Source of the DNA: Acidimicrobiales bacterium
GTDB taxonomy: Bacteria > Actinomycetota > Acidimicrobiia > Acidimicrobiales > SZUA-35
Direction of reading: 5' to 3'
Length of the DNA stretch: 64,000 bases
Assembly: GCA_028285495.1 (NCBI GenBank)
Contig: JANQPB010000044.1
Coordinates: 186,001-250,000 of the forward strand
Shown here: positions 1 to 9,033 of the stretch, piece by piece
How the letters are laid out: every line of letters starts with the position of its first letter
Position numbering within the stretch: the stretch's first letter is position 1
Made by a program: the position numbers and the translations under genes
Notes under the pieces: model-generated
What the model was told of the DNA's origin: nothing
Seen by the model: the letters and a program-made list of their open reading frames with translations, nothing else
The model's database searches: none

Positions 1-2067
1 CCACGAGCACGACACCCGCAGGGCCTCGTCGAGCACCGGCAGGACGACCGGCCCGATCTCGCCGAGCCGATCGTCGATCCAGGCCAGCTCGGCCACCGCC
101 GCCCCGGCGACGGCGGTCCGCTGCAGCTCGCGGCTCGACGACGCCAGGGCCCAGCCCTCGTCCAGCAGCGCCCTGGCCCCGACGACACCACGCCTGGCCC
201 GGACGACGCCGACGGCCGGCAACAGCACGAGCCGCTCCCGCGACGCCTGCTCCCTGGCCAGGCCGGGGGCGAGGTCCTCGACGGCATGCCAATCGCCGGT
301 CAGGGTCTGCACCAGCGCCCGGGTCGCCGAGCCGTACAGCTCGAAGCTGAACAGGTCGTGGGCCACGGCCTCGGCGATGGCCCCGTCGAGCTCGTCGAGG
401 GCGACGGGGAGCCGGCGATGCACGAGGAACGCCCAGGCCCGATTGACCCGACCACGGATCACCTCTTCGAGATCACCGAGGGCCGCCGCCTCCCCGATCG
501 CCTCGACCAGCGCCTCGTCACCTCCGGCCACCCCCTCCATGGCCATGGCACTGCCCCGGTTGACCAGCATGTTGGCCCGGAAACGTCGGTCACCCAGGTC
601 CGAGACGATGGCGAGGGCGCGGTCGGCCGTGGCGACGGCGGCGGCGTGGTCGAAGGCCAGCATCTCCAGCTGGGCCCTGGTGCTGAGGGCGGCGGCCAGC
701 TCGGACGACGGGCCGGCCGGTTCGAGCAGGGCGATGGCCTCGGCCGACGCCGCCTCGGCCTCCGCCCGCTCGCCGGCGCTCCAGGCCGCTCGGCTCAGCC
801 AGCCGAGCTCCTCGGCGAGGGCGACGTCGTCGTCGACCGTTCTCCAGAGCTTCACCGATCGCCTCGCCAGGTCGAGCGCCTCCTGGATCTCGACCTCGAC
901 GATCGCCGCCCTCGACCAGGCGTCGAGCAGCTCGGCGCCGGCCCGGGGCTCGAACCGGTCCAGGTGGGGTCCGAGACGGCGGTAGTGGGCGAGCGCCTGG
1001 GTGTGGCTCTCCGCCGCCGCGGCCTGGCGGGCCGCCTCGGGCGCATTGACCACGATGGCATCCACGTCGCCGGCCTCGTCGGCGTGGTGCACGAGCTCGG
1101 CCGCCGGGGCCCCGAGCTCGGTGAGCACGGCCAGCGCAACGGCGTTGAGCCGCCGTCGTCTGGCCACGGGCAGACCGGCGACGATGGCCCGCCGAGCGAG
1201 CTGGTGGCGGAAGCAGATCACGGCCCCGTCGTACTCGACGAGGCCGCGGCCGACCGCCTCGTCGACGGCGTCGGCCCAGCCCTCGACGGTGGCCGCCACC
1301 TCGATCGGCGCGGCCCGGGGGACCACGGCGACCTGCTCGACCAGCGCCCGGGCCACCGGCGACAGCTGGGCGGCCCGGCTCCGGGTGGCGTCCTCGACCG
1401 AGGCCGGCACCTCCCCGTCGGCGCTGGCCAGCAGCTCGGCCACGAAGAACGGGTTGCCGTCGCTCTCGGCCAGCAGCTGGTCGGCGTCGCGGCCGGTTCC
1501 GTCGGCCAGCCGCCGCACCCCCTCCGGCCCGAGCGGGTCGAGCGCCAGGCGCTCGACCGCGTGGGGTGGCAGGTCGCCGACCACGGCCCGGATTCGGTCG
1601 CCGACCGTGACGTCGTCGTCGCGATAGGTGGCGACGAGCAGGGCCCTGGCGGTGTCGATGCGCCGACCGATGACCTTCACGAGGTCGAGGGTGGCGGCGT
1701 CGGCCCAGTGGAGGTCCTCGAGCAGGATCACCGTCGGCCGTGGCCGACCGATGAGCTCGAGGGCGGCGACGTAGACCTTGGCCCGGTCGCCGCTGGCCAG
1801 GGCGGCGGCCAGGGGTGGAACGGAGGCGGCCAGGTCCCAGATCGGTCCGAGCTCCCGTGGGGTGGCGAGGTCGTCGCAGCGACCGAGCAGCACCTCGGGC
1901 CGCTCGGGCCCGTCGGCGGGGGTCTCGTCGACGAAGGCCCGGATCAGGGCGGTCTTGCCGATGCCGGGCTCGCCCCGGACCAGCACCACCCGGCCGGCGC
2001 CGTCGACGGCGGCGTCGAGCGCAGCCAGCAGCCGCCCAAGCTCGACCTCTCGCTCGACCAGCTCCAT
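1..2067 (-). CDS. LuxR-type large ATP-binding regulator (MalT/LAL-like), C-terminus off the window
   Basis: The frame is open from ATG at 2067 to the left edge, giving 689 residues with no stop. Residues 32-39 are a Walker A loop (GEPGIGKT). A Walker B-like segment ILLEDLHWAD lies near residues 112-124, and a helical, TPR-like Ala/Leu-rich region fills the remainder. This order (STAND/AAA ATPase followed by TPR-like repeats) is that of large LuxR-family regulators. Their C-terminal helix-turn-helix would lie beyond coordinate 1, so DNA binding is inferred and not seen. A CAGACT hexamer ends 6 nt before the ATG (plus-strand 2074-2079) and there is no Shine-Dalgarno, which suggests a leaderless start. 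The effector cannot be predicted. An adenylate-cyclase-type or kinase-linked STAND protein is the main alternative. Confidence 0.85.
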   Translation of the reverse strand, partial: MELVEREVELGRLLAALDAAVDGAGRVVLVRGEPGIGKTALIRAFVDETPADGPERPEVLLGRCDDLATPRELGPIWDLAASVPPLAAALASGDRAKVYVAALELIGRPRPTVILLEDLHWADAATLDLVKVIGRRIDTARALLVATYRDDDVTVGDRIRAVVGDLPPHAVERLALDPLGPEGVRRLADGTGRDADQLLAESDGNPFFVAELLASADGEVPASVEDATRSRAAQLSPVARALVEQVAVVPRAAPIEVAATVEGWADAVDEAVGRGLVEYDGAVICFRHQLARRAIVAGLPVARRRRLNAVALAVLTELGAPAAELVHHADEAGDVDAIVVNAPEAARQAAAAESHTQALAHYRRLGPHLDRFEPRAGAELLDAWSRAAIVEVEIQEALDLARRSVKLWRTVDDDVALAEELGWLSRAAWSAGERAEAEAASAEAIALLEPAGPSSELAAALSTRAQLEMLAFDHAAAVATADRALAIVSDLGDRRFRANMLVNRGSAMAMEGVAGGDEALVEAIGEAAALGDLEEVIRGRVNRAWAFLVHRRLPVALDELDGAIAEAVAHDLFSFELYGSATRALVQTLTGDWHAVEDLAPGLAREQASRERLVLLPAVGVVRARRGVVGARALLDEGWALASSSRELQRTAVAGAAVAELAWIDDRLGEIGPVVLPVLDEALRVSCSW

Positions 2068-2132
2068 GGTCCGAGTCTGCCGGGCCGAGACGCCGGCGGC
2101 CACGCGGAGGCCCGAGTCACCGGGCGATCGGC

Positions 2133-2939
2133 TCAGGGGCGGTGACGGCGGAGGAAGTCGACGACGGCGGCGTTCCACTCGTCGGGGTTCTGGGCGTTGA
2201 CCGCGTGGGCCGCCGCCACCTCGACCACCTCGAGCCCGGGGATGCGTCTGGCGTGGTCGAGGAGCGGGAGGAACCGTTCCTCGTCGACGCCGAGGGTCAA
2301 CATCGTCGGGACGGCGACGTCGGCCAGGCGATCGCCGAGCGCCACCCGATCGGAGGTGACGGACATGCTCGTGGCCACGCCGTCGACGTCGTGCTCCTCG
2401 AACTCGACCGCCAGCAGCGCCCGGGTCGCCTCGGAGATCCGGCGGGAGCGGCCGGGGTTGATCCAGTGGTCGCGGAAGGCGTCGAGGCCCCGGGTCCGGA
2501 TCGAGTCGAGGAAGGCGTGCTGGCCCGAGACCCGCCGCTCGGCCCAGCGCTCCGGCGGGGTGAAGGCCGACAGCGAGTTGGTCACCACCTGGGCGATCAC
2601 CCGATCCGGGTGGGCCAACCCGTAGTTGAGCACCAGGCCCGACCCGAGCGACTGGCCGATGGCATACCACCGCTCGACGCCGAGCCCGGTCCGCAACCGC
2701 TCGAACTCCTCGGCGTAGGCCTGCGGCTCGTAGCGCGCGGGCTCGGCCGGGCTGGGCGAGCGGCCGTGGCCCCAGAGCTCGACCACGACGGGGGTGCACA
2801 CCTCGGCCAGCGCCGGCAGGTTGTCGGCCCAGTAGCTGCGGCTGGCCATCGCGCCGTGCACGACCAGTGCCGCCGGTCCATCGCCGTCGTGGACCACCGC
2901 ATGCAGGTGCTCGATCTCGTCACCCTCGGCCGCGGTCAC
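2133..2939 (-). CDS. alpha/beta hydrolase
   Basis: A 268-residue cytoplasmic alpha/beta hydrolase. The oxyanion region is LVVHGAMAS (residues 26-34) and the nucleophile elbow is GQSLGSG with Ser97. A candidate acid lies in LGVDEERF, and the catalytic His is likely the one in AAHAVNAQ near the C-terminus. The open frame extends upstream to 3107, but that part is low-complexity and crosses the promoter of the divergent oxygenase. I chose GTG 2939 because AAGG lies 7 nt upstream and family homology begins just after it. The substrate is unknown; esterase, lactonase and C-C hydrolase are all possible. It lies 65 bp downstream of the LuxR-type regulator's start on the same strand, so the two are tandem and not divergent. 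Confidence 0.85.
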   Translation of the reverse strand: MTAAEGDEIEHLHAVVHDGDGPAALVVHGAMASRSYWADNLPALAEVCTPVVVELWGHGRSPSPAEPARYEPQAYAEEFERLRTGLGVERWYAIGQSLGSGLVLNYGLAHPDRVIAQVVTNSLSAFTPPERWAERRVSGQHAFLDSIRTRGLDAFRDHWINPGRSRRISEATRALLAVEFEEHDVDGVATSMSVTSDRVALGDRLADVAVPTMLTLGVDEERFLPLLDHARRIPGLEVVEVAAAHAVNAQNPDEWNAAVVDFLRRHRP

Positions 2940-3032
2940 CGCAGCACCTTGGCTCGGCCGCCGACCCCGGTCAAACCCGGTGGCCGCAGCACCCGGTGGG
3001 TCACTCGGACGATCACCCGGTCGGCCACACGC

Positions 3033-3062
3033 TCGACACCGGCGGAGACCGACCCCGATACT
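3033..3062 (+). promoter_or_regulatory. promoter of the oxygenase gene
   Basis: TCGACA (3033-3038) and GATACT (3057-3062) are separated by 18 bp. The -10 hexamer ends 7 nt before ATG 3070, so the transcript is probably leaderless. Inferred from sequence only. Confidence 0.5.
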
Positions 3063-3069
3063 GGTGCCC

Positions 3070-4089
3070 ATGTCGACCGCGTTGGACGCCCCGACCATGC
3101 CGGACATCAGCCCGCCCGGCTACGAGTGGCTGCCGGACGAGCCCACCTTCGACCCCGAGCGGCACCTGGCCCTGACCGAGCCGGACGAGGTGATCCTGCT
3201 GGCCGACCTCGGTTACGACCGGGCGGAGATCGCGACCAAGGCGACGCCGGTGGCCATCTCGGCCCCGTTCCGGATCCTGAGCGACGAGGGGGCCGAGGTG
3301 ATGTTGACCGCCGCTCGCCGGCTCCGGGCCTTCGCCCGCCCGGCCAGCACCAGGATCGAGCGCATGGTCAGGGGCGGCGTGTACCGGTCGCGCTGGCTGC
3401 GCGACCTGTGCCGCTCACCGGAGGTGACCGAGCACCTCTCGAGGATCTACGGGGTGGCGGTGGCCCCGCACCCGATGCCGGTCCACCTCGGCCACCTCAA
3501 CTTCGAGCCGAGCGAGCTCGACAGCGCGGTCGACAAGTGGCACCACGACACGCTCCCGCTCGACTACGTGATGTCGGTGACCGACATGCGGACGACGCCG
3601 GGCGGGCGATTCGAGTTCTTCTGGGGGACCAGGCAGGAGGCGGCCGAGCTGCAGGCCGATGGCCGGACCCCGCCGCCCGAGCGGGTGCGGGCACCGGCCT
3701 TCCCCGGCCCCGGAGCGGCGGTCGCCCTGCACGGCGACATGGTGGTGCACCGGGGAGCGGCGCTGACCGCCCCGGCCGAGCGGATCACGATGGTCAACGG
3801 CTACGTGACCGTCGAGCCGCCGACCGACGAGCAGTCGCGCACCGTCGACCTCATCGACGTCGACGACCCTGCTGTCCTCTACACCGAGTGGGCCCGCATG
3901 GCGGCGTGGCGGTCGGGGCAGCGGCTGCAGCGACTGATCGACGAGCTGCCGTTCACCGCCGACCCGGCCCGGGTGGCGGCCGAGCTGCGAGCTGCGGTGG
4001 CCGACGCCGAGCGGGCGGCGGCCGAGATGCAGGCCGGCCCTCGGCCGACCGCCCACTACGAGGAGCGCACCCCGTCATCGGACGGCTGA
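3070..4089 (+). CDS. putative Fe(II)/2-oxoglutarate-dependent oxygenase (phytanoyl-CoA dioxygenase-like)
   Basis: A 339-residue protein with no confident named family. It carries the spaced metal and co-substrate residues of 2OG oxygenases: H158-H159-D160 (an HxD motif in WHHDTLPLDY), His227 in DMVVHRGAA, and Arg238 eleven residues later in AERITMVN. The arrangement HxD...H...R in a roughly 340-residue, mostly beta-predicted protein resembles phytanoyl-CoA dioxygenases. ATG 3070 was chosen over the longer open frame (from 2980) because a GATACT hexamer ends 7 nt before it and the upstream part is low-complexity. The gene is divergent from the hydrolase, and a hairpin follows its stop. The substrate is unknown. 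Mutating H158, D160 or H227 should abolish activity if the call is right. Confidence 0.6.
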   Translation: MSTALDAPTMPDISPPGYEWLPDEPTFDPERHLALTEPDEVILLADLGYDRAEIATKATPVAISAPFRILSDEGAEVMLTAARRLRAFARPASTRIERMVRGGVYRSRWLRDLCRSPEVTEHLSRIYGVAVAPHPMPVHLGHLNFEPSELDSAVDKWHHDTLPLDYVMSVTDMRTTPGGRFEFFWGTRQEAAELQADGRTPPPERVRAPAFPGPGAAVALHGDMVVHRGAALTAPAERITMVNGYVTVEPPTDEQSRTVDLIDVDDPAVLYTEWARMAAWRSGQRLQRLIDELPFTADPARVAAELRAAVADAERAAAEMQAGPRPTAHYEERTPSSDG

Positions 4090-4106
4090 CCGGGTGACCG
4101 AGGCCA

Positions 4107-4124
4107 CCGGGGGTCGTCCCCCGG
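4107..4124 (+). terminator. hairpin after the oxygenase gene
   Basis: Perfect 7-bp inverted repeat CCGGGGG / CCCCCGG with a TCGT loop, 17 bp after the stop at 4089. It has no T-run, as is usual at this GC content. Confidence 0.5.
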
Positions 4125-4141
4125 CGCCCGGACGGGCTTCC

Positions 4142-4147
4142 TAAGAT
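4142..4147 (+). promoter_or_regulatory. -10 element of cydAB (leaderless start)
   Basis: TAAGAT ends 7 nt before ATG 4155. Because it overlaps the other in-frame ATG (4146), it argues for the 4155 start of cydA. Confidence 0.45.
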
Positions 4148-4154
4148 GGCCTCG

Positions 4155-5582
4155 ATGGCTCTCGCTTCGGCCGCACCCGCCCTCGCCGCCAGCGACGCCC
4201 TCCTCCCGGCCCGCAACCAGATGGCGCTCTCGCTCGGCTGGCACATCGTCCTCGCCTGCTTCGGCATGGCCCTGCCGGCCATGATCTTCGTGCTCCACCG
4301 CCGCGGCCTGGCCGGCGACGGCGCAGCGCTCGAGCTGGCCAAGCGATGGTCGAAGGTGTCGGCGGTGCTGTTCGCCATCGGTGCGGTGTCGGGCACGATC
4401 CTGTCGTTCGAGATGGGATTGCTGTGGCCGGGGCTGATGGAGACCTACGGCGACGTGGTCGGTCTCGCCTTCGCCCTGGAGGGCTTGTCGTTCTTCGTCG
4501 AGGCCATCTTCCTCGGGCTCTACGTCTACGGCTGGGGGCGGCTGCCCGGCCACCTCCACTCGTTGATGCTGGTGCCGATCATGGCCGCCGGGGTCACCGG
4601 CTCGTTCCTGGTGGTGTCGGTCAACGCCTGGATGAACGCCCCGACCGGGTTCACACTGGTCGACGGGCAGGTCGTCGACGTCGACCCGGTTGCCGCCATC
4701 CTCAACTCGGCGGTCGGCTTCCAGTTCCTGCACATGTACCTGGCTGCGGTGATGGTCGTCGGGTACTCGGTCGCCGGGGTGTACGCCATGGGCTGGCTCC
4801 GGGGCCGTCGCGATCGGCTGCACCGGCTCGGGATCGTGGTGCCGTTCCTGTTCGCCGCCGTGGCCAGCCCGCTGCAGCCGATCGTCGGCCATTTCGCCGG
4901 CCAGCGCCTGGCCGACGAGCAGCCGATCAAGCTGGCGGCGATGGAGGGGCTCGGCCAGACCACCGAGTCGGCCCGACTCGAACTGGGTGGCTGGTGGAAC
5001 GGCGAGGAGCTGGTCGGCGCGGTCGAGGTCCCGGTCGACGGCCTCCTGTCGTTCATCGCCACCAACGACTTCGACGCCGAGGTGATCGGGCTCGACGCCG
5101 TGCCGGAGGACGAGCAGCCGCCGGTTGCGATCGTGCACGTCGCCTTCCAGACGATGGTGGCCATCGGCACGGCGCTGATGGGATTGGCCGCCTGGGGCGG
5201 GTGGCGGCTGTGGCGTGGCTGGGGGCGAGGACGACGGGATCTCGACGGCGCCATCAGTTCGACCTGGCTGCTGCGGGCCCTGGTGGCCGCCGGACCGGCG
5301 GCGGTGGTGGCGATGGAGACCGGCTGGATCACCACCGAGGTCGGGCGCCAGCCGTGGATCGTGCATCGGCTGTTGCGGACCGAGGACGCGGTCACCGACG
5401 CCTCGTACATCTGGCTGACGCTGATCGTGCTGATCGTGGTCTACGCGGGGATGACCGTCGGCGCGGTTGCGGTCATCCGCTCGATGAGCCGGCGATGGCG
5501 GGCCGGCGAGACCGACCTGGCCAGCCCGTACGGGCCGAGCGCCCCGATCGGGGAACCGGCCGGGGTGGGGGCGGACGGATGA
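4155..5582 (+). CDS. cydA: cytochrome bd ubiquinol oxidase subunit I
   Basis: Subunit I of the membrane cytochrome bd oxidase, which oxidises quinol and reduces O2 to water without pumping protons. The 475-residue protein has about nine hydrophobic segments. Visible family markers are the heme-ligand His in SLGWHIVLACFG (His30), the conserved His in QFLHMYLA (His193), and the GWITTEVGRQPW signature (GRQPW at 397-401). The region between the middle helices, which holds the Q-loop, is short, so this is not the long-Q-loop E. coli type. Start 4155 is preferred to 4146 because of the TAAGAT hexamer. The stop overlaps the cydB start (ATGA), so the two are co-translated. No cydDC genes are nearby. 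Confidence 0.95.
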   Translation: MALASAAPALAASDALLPARNQMALSLGWHIVLACFGMALPAMIFVLHRRGLAGDGAALELAKRWSKVSAVLFAIGAVSGTILSFEMGLLWPGLMETYGDVVGLAFALEGLSFFVEAIFLGLYVYGWGRLPGHLHSLMLVPIMAAGVTGSFLVVSVNAWMNAPTGFTLVDGQVVDVDPVAAILNSAVGFQFLHMYLAAVMVVGYSVAGVYAMGWLRGRRDRLHRLGIVVPFLFAAVASPLQPIVGHFAGQRLADEQPIKLAAMEGLGQTTESARLELGGWWNGEELVGAVEVPVDGLLSFIATNDFDAEVIGLDAVPEDEQPPVAIVHVAFQTMVAIGTALMGLAAWGGWRLWRGWGRGRRDLDGAISSTWLLRALVAAGPAAVVAMETGWITTEVGRQPWIVHRLLRTEDAVTDASYIWLTLIVLIVVYAGMTVGAVAVIRSMSRRWRAGETDLASPYGPSAPIGEPAGVGADG

Positions 5583-6598
5583 CCCCTGCGGACGCGGTGG
5601 CCGCCGTCCTGTTCCTCGGAGTGATCCTGTACTCGGTGTTCGGCGGGGCCGACTTCGGCTCCGGCGTGTGGGACCTCACCGCCGGCGACGCCGAGCGGGG
5701 CGGGCGGACCCGGCGGCTGATCGATCACGCCATCGGCCCGGTGTGGGAGGCCAACCACGTGTGGCTGATCTTCGTGCTGGTCTTCCTGTGGACCGGATTC
5801 CCCCAGGCCTTCGCGGCGATGATGCGGACCCTGGCCATCCCGTTCTGGTTGGCCGGGCTCGGGATCGTGGCCCGGGGCGCGGGGTTCGCCTTCCGGAAGT
5901 ACGCGCCGACCCTGGGGTGGGCCAAGGCCGCCGGCGTCGTCTTCGCCACGGCGTCGCTGCTGACCCCGTTCTTCCTCGGCTCGATCGCCGGGGCCGTCGC
6001 CTCCGGGCGGGTGCCGGCCACGGGAACCGGCGACATCTTCACCTCGTGGCTCAACCCGACGTCGCTGCTCGGCGGCGTGCTGGCCGTGACCACGTGCACG
6101 TTCCTGGCCGGGGTCCTGCTGACCGCCGATGCCGAGCGACTCGGCCACGACGACCTGGCCGAGGAGCTGCGCCACAAGTCGCTGATCGGCGGCGTGGTCA
6201 CCGGCGTCGTGGTCATGGCCGGCATCCCGATCCTGATCGTCGACGACCAGACGCTGGTCGACGGCCTGCTGGGTCGGGCCCTGCCACCTGCCGCCGGCTC
6301 GGGCATCGCCGGGCTCGGGGCGCTGTGGCTGCTGTGGCGACGCCGGTTCCGACCGGCCCGGGTGGCCGCCGCCGGGGCCGTCGCGCTGGTCGTGGCCGGG
6401 TGGGGCGTCGCCCAGTACCCCTGGATCCTCGTCGACCGGCTCCAGATCGAGGAGGCGGCCGGCGCCGACGCCACGCTCGTCGGGCTGCTCGTCGCGGCCG
6501 GGTTGGCTGCGGTGCTGGTCGTGCCCCCGCTCGTCTACCTGTACCGGATGGTCGACACGCCGCCGACGTCGGCCGGGGCGGCCCCGGTGGCCGAGTAG
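5579..6598 (+). CDS. cydB: cytochrome bd ubiquinol oxidase subunit II
   Basis: Subunit II of cytochrome bd, 339 residues with about eight membrane segments. The N-terminus has the family signature FGGADFGSGVWDL, followed by GPVWEANHVWLIF and a conserved membrane stretch. The ATG overlaps the cydA TGA by 4 bp. The gene ends one base before the convergent TetR gene, with no room for a hairpin between them. No small CydX-like ORF was recognised after it. Confidence 0.95.
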   Translation: MTPADAVAAVLFLGVILYSVFGGADFGSGVWDLTAGDAERGGRTRRLIDHAIGPVWEANHVWLIFVLVFLWTGFPQAFAAMMRTLAIPFWLAGLGIVARGAGFAFRKYAPTLGWAKAAGVVFATASLLTPFFLGSIAGAVASGRVPATGTGDIFTSWLNPTSLLGGVLAVTTCTFLAGVLLTADAERLGHDDLAEELRHKSLIGGVVTGVVVMAGIPILIVDDQTLVDGLLGRALPPAAGSGIAGLGALWLLWRRRFRPARVAAAGAVALVVAGWGVAQYPWILVDRLQIEEAAGADATLVGLLVAAGLAAVLVVPPLVYLYRMVDTPPTSAGAAPVAE

Positions 6599-7198
6599 TC
6601 AGTCGACCAGTGCGTCGACGAGCGACATGACCTCGTCGGCGAAGGCCTCCGGATCGACCGGGGTCCGGAGCACGCCCGTCCGCACGAACAGGGCCCCCAT
6701 CACCGCGTCGGCCACCAGCTCGCGGTGGGGGCTGTCCGGCCCGAGGACCGCACCGAGGTAGCCGAGGTACTGGGGGCGGGCTTCGCCGAGGATCGCCTCG
6801 TCGACCGCCTCCCGGAGGTCGGGATCCTCCTGGGCCGCGGCCATGAAGCCGAGGGCGCCCTCGCCCATCACCGACATCTTGGTGGCCATGGCCACGACGA
6901 GGCTGCGCAGGTCGACGAGCGGATCGCCGACCTCCTCGATCTTCGGCAGGGGCTGGCACCGCATGGCCGCCGCCACCAGCTTCTCCTTGGTCTCCCAGCG
7001 TCGATAGATCGTGGCCAGGCCGCAGCCGGCGGTCTTGGCGATGTCGGAGACGGTGAGGTCCTGCCAGCCCTTCGAGCGCAGCACCTCGTTGGTGGCGTCG
7101 AGGATCGCGGTGGTGCGCGCCTCGTCTCGGGGCCGGCCCCTGGCGGTGGCGTCCGTCGCGTGAGCCCTCTGGGTGTCGGATGTCACGGGACCCATCAT
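6599..7198 (-). CDS. TetR-family transcriptional repressor
   Basis: A 199-residue TetR regulator. The N-terminal helix-turn-helix is typical (AILDATNEVLRSKGW, then LTVSDIAKTAGCGLATIYRRWETKEKLVAAA). The C-terminal ligand domain is divergent, as usual. The open frame runs to 7465, but that part crosses the divergent exporter's promoter and start. I therefore use the tandem ATGs at 7198/7195, which begin just before the conserved domain. It sits back to back with an EmrB/QacA-type exporter and a dyad lies between them, so it probably represses the exporter (and itself) and is released by a substrate of the pump. The ligand is unknown. Confidence 0.9.
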   Translation of the reverse strand: MMGPVTSDTQRAHATDATARGRPRDEARTTAILDATNEVLRSKGWQDLTVSDIAKTAGCGLATIYRRWETKEKLVAAAMRCQPLPKIEEVGDPLVDLRSLVVAMATKMSVMGEGALGFMAAAQEDPDLREAVDEAILGEARPQYLGYLGAVLGPDSPHRELVADAVMGALFVRTGVLRTPVDPEAFADEVMSLVDALVD

Positions 7199-7201
7199 AA
7201 C

Positions 7202-7242
7202 TGAAACGTTGACTTTCATAAATTGCGGTCGGATACTGAAAC
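7202..7242 (+). promoter_or_regulatory. promoter and candidate TetR operator for the exporter
   Basis: TTGACT (7209-7214) and GATACT (7232-7237), 17 bp apart, make a near-consensus promoter reading toward the exporter. The inverted repeat TGAAA-N7-TTTCA (7202-7218) covers the -35. The 8-bp direct repeat ACTGAAAC occurs at 7200-7207 and 7235-7242, the second copy touching the -10. Binding by the neighbouring TetR protein is inferred. Confidence 0.6.
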
Positions 7243-7304
7243 CCACCTTACCGGAAACAGCCGCTCTCGGAAGAATCGGGCGGTGTCCACGATTGGAAGC
7301 ACCC

Positions 7305-8888
7305 ATGTCAACCTCCATCTCACCGAGGACCCGCACCGGCATCCTGGCCACGATGTGCCTGGCCCTGGTCGCCGTCGTCGCCTCGGTGGCCGGGCTCAAC
7401 GTGGCCCTCAACGAGCTGGCCGTCGCCCTCGACGCCTCGTCCTCCCAGGTCCTCTGGATCGTCAACGCCTACACCCTCACGATGGCCGCCCTCCTGCTGC
7501 CGATCGGCGAGCTCGGCGACCGCTTCGGCCGGCGCCTGATGCTGGTCGTCGGCCTCGGGATCTTCGGCGCCGCCAACCTGGCGGCCGCCTTCGTCGACAC
7601 GCCGGCCCTGATGATCACGTTCCGAGCGGTCGCCGGCTTCGGGGCGGCGATGATCATGCCCGCCACCCTGTCGACGCTCACCGCCATCTTCCCCGAGGAG
7701 GAACGGGGCCGGGCGGTCGGCATCTGGGCCGGGTTCGCCGGCGCCGGCGGCATCCTCGGCCTCTTCAGCTCGGCCGTGCTGATCGACTACGCCAGCTGGC
7801 AGTGGCTCTTCGTCCTGCCCGTCGCCGTCGCCGCCATCGCCATCATCGCCACCCTGGCCATCGTCCCCGAGACCCGCAACGACAACGCTCCCCGCTTCGA
7901 CGCCATCGGCGCCGCCCTCTCGATCCTCGCCGTCGGCGGCATCGTGCTCGGCGTCGAGGAGGGCCCGCACCTCGGCTGGACCGACCCCGTCGTGCTGGCC
8001 GGTCTCGTCGGCGGGGCGCTGGCCGCCGTCGCCTTCGTCGCCGCCGAGCTGCGGGCCGAGCACCCGCTGCTCGACGTCCGCATCTTCCGCAACGGCGCCC
8101 TGGCCTCCAGCTCCTTCTTCCTGGCCGTGCTGTTCGCCCTGATGCTGGGCTCGTTCCTCGTCGTCATCCAGCTGCTGCAGGCGGTGCTCGGCTACAGCGC
8201 CGTCACCGCCGCCGCCGGCCTGCTGCCGATGGCCGCGGCCATGATGTCGCTGTCGCCGATCGCCCCCCGGATCGCCAAGCGCTACGGCCTGGCCAACGTG
8301 CTCAGCCTCGGCGCCGCCATGATGGCCGTCGCCTTCGTGTGGCTCGGCCTGGCCGACGACTCGTACCTGGCGGTCCTGCCGCCGCTCGTCCTGCTCGGCC
8401 TGGCCATGGGCCTGTCGATGAGCCCGGCCACCACCGCCATCACCGAGTCGCTGCCGTCCGAGCGCCAGGGCCTGGCCTCGGCCCTCAACGACACGGTCCG
8501 GGAGGCCGGCTCGGCCCTCGGCATCGCCCTGATCGGCTCGACGTTGACCTCGGGCTACGCCGACAGCATCACCGCCACCACCGACACGCTCCCGCCGGAG
8601 CTGGCCGAGCCGGTCGGTGAGGGCATCGGTCAGGCCCTGGCCGTGGCCGCCCAGCTCGGCCCGGAGGGCGCGGCCGTCGCCCAGGCCGCCCAGACCGCCT
8701 TCCTCGACGGGTGGACGATGGCGATGTTCGTCGCCGCCGCAGCCGCCGCCGTCGGTGGCATCGGGGTCCGGCAGATCACCCGCCTCGGTGGCGACACCAT
8801 CGGCGTCAGCCCCGAGCCGGTCACGGTGCCGGTGGTTTCCGGTACCACCGGCACCAGCACCGGTCGCACCCCGGAGCCGGTGGCCTAG
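7305..8888 (+). CDS. MFS drug exporter, DHA2 (EmrB/QacA) type, 14 TM
   Basis: A 527-residue proton-coupled multidrug exporter of the DHA2 family. It has about 14 hydrophobic segments, the DHA2 opening LNVALNELAVALDASSSQ followed by WIVNAYTLTMAALLLPIG, and motif A as GELGDRFGRRLML. A membrane segment with Gly-rich motif C follows (WAGFAGAGGILG). ATG 7305 was chosen because GGAAG lies 5 nt upstream and the conserved protein begins there; the longer frame crosses the promoter. It is divergent from a TetR gene, the classic arrangement for an inducible efflux pump. The C-terminus ends in a Thr/Ser/Pro/Gly-rich tail. A strong hairpin follows. Confidence 0.92.
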   Translation: MSTSISPRTRTGILATMCLALVAVVASVAGLNVALNELAVALDASSSQVLWIVNAYTLTMAALLLPIGELGDRFGRRLMLVVGLGIFGAANLAAAFVDTPALMITFRAVAGFGAAMIMPATLSTLTAIFPEEERGRAVGIWAGFAGAGGILGLFSSAVLIDYASWQWLFVLPVAVAAIAIIATLAIVPETRNDNAPRFDAIGAALSILAVGGIVLGVEEGPHLGWTDPVVLAGLVGGALAAVAFVAAELRAEHPLLDVRIFRNGALASSSFFLAVLFALMLGSFLVVIQLLQAVLGYSAVTAAAGLLPMAAAMMSLSPIAPRIAKRYGLANVLSLGAAMMAVAFVWLGLADDSYLAVLPPLVLLGLAMGLSMSPATTAITESLPSERQGLASALNDTVREAGSALGIALIGSTLTSGYADSITATTDTLPPELAEPVGEGIGQALAVAAQLGPEGAAVAQAAQTAFLDGWTMAMFVAAAAAAVGGIGVRQITRLGGDTIGVSPEPVTVPVVSGTTGTSTGRTPEPVA

Positions 8889-8952
8889 CCGTCTCGCCAA
8901 CGCCGCCACCAACCGCCAACCGGCCGGCGTCGTCCGCGGCGCCGGTCACCCG

Positions 8953-8989
8953 CCGGGCCCGGTCCGAACCCCCATCGGACCGGGCCCGG
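8953..8989 (+). terminator. terminator of the MFS exporter
   Basis: A perfect 15-bp inverted repeat (8953-8967 with 8975-8989) and a 7-nt loop, all GC-rich with no T-run. It lies about 65 bp after the exporter stop and before the next gene. Confidence 0.7.
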
Positions 8990-9033
8990 TCGCGTCCGGG
9001 AACAGCGGCCCGCGTTCCGGGGTTCATGCAGCC

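Noticed and set aside
286..2145. 619-codon plus-strand frame
   Set aside because: It is the complement of the LuxR-type ATPase gene, which has Walker motifs.
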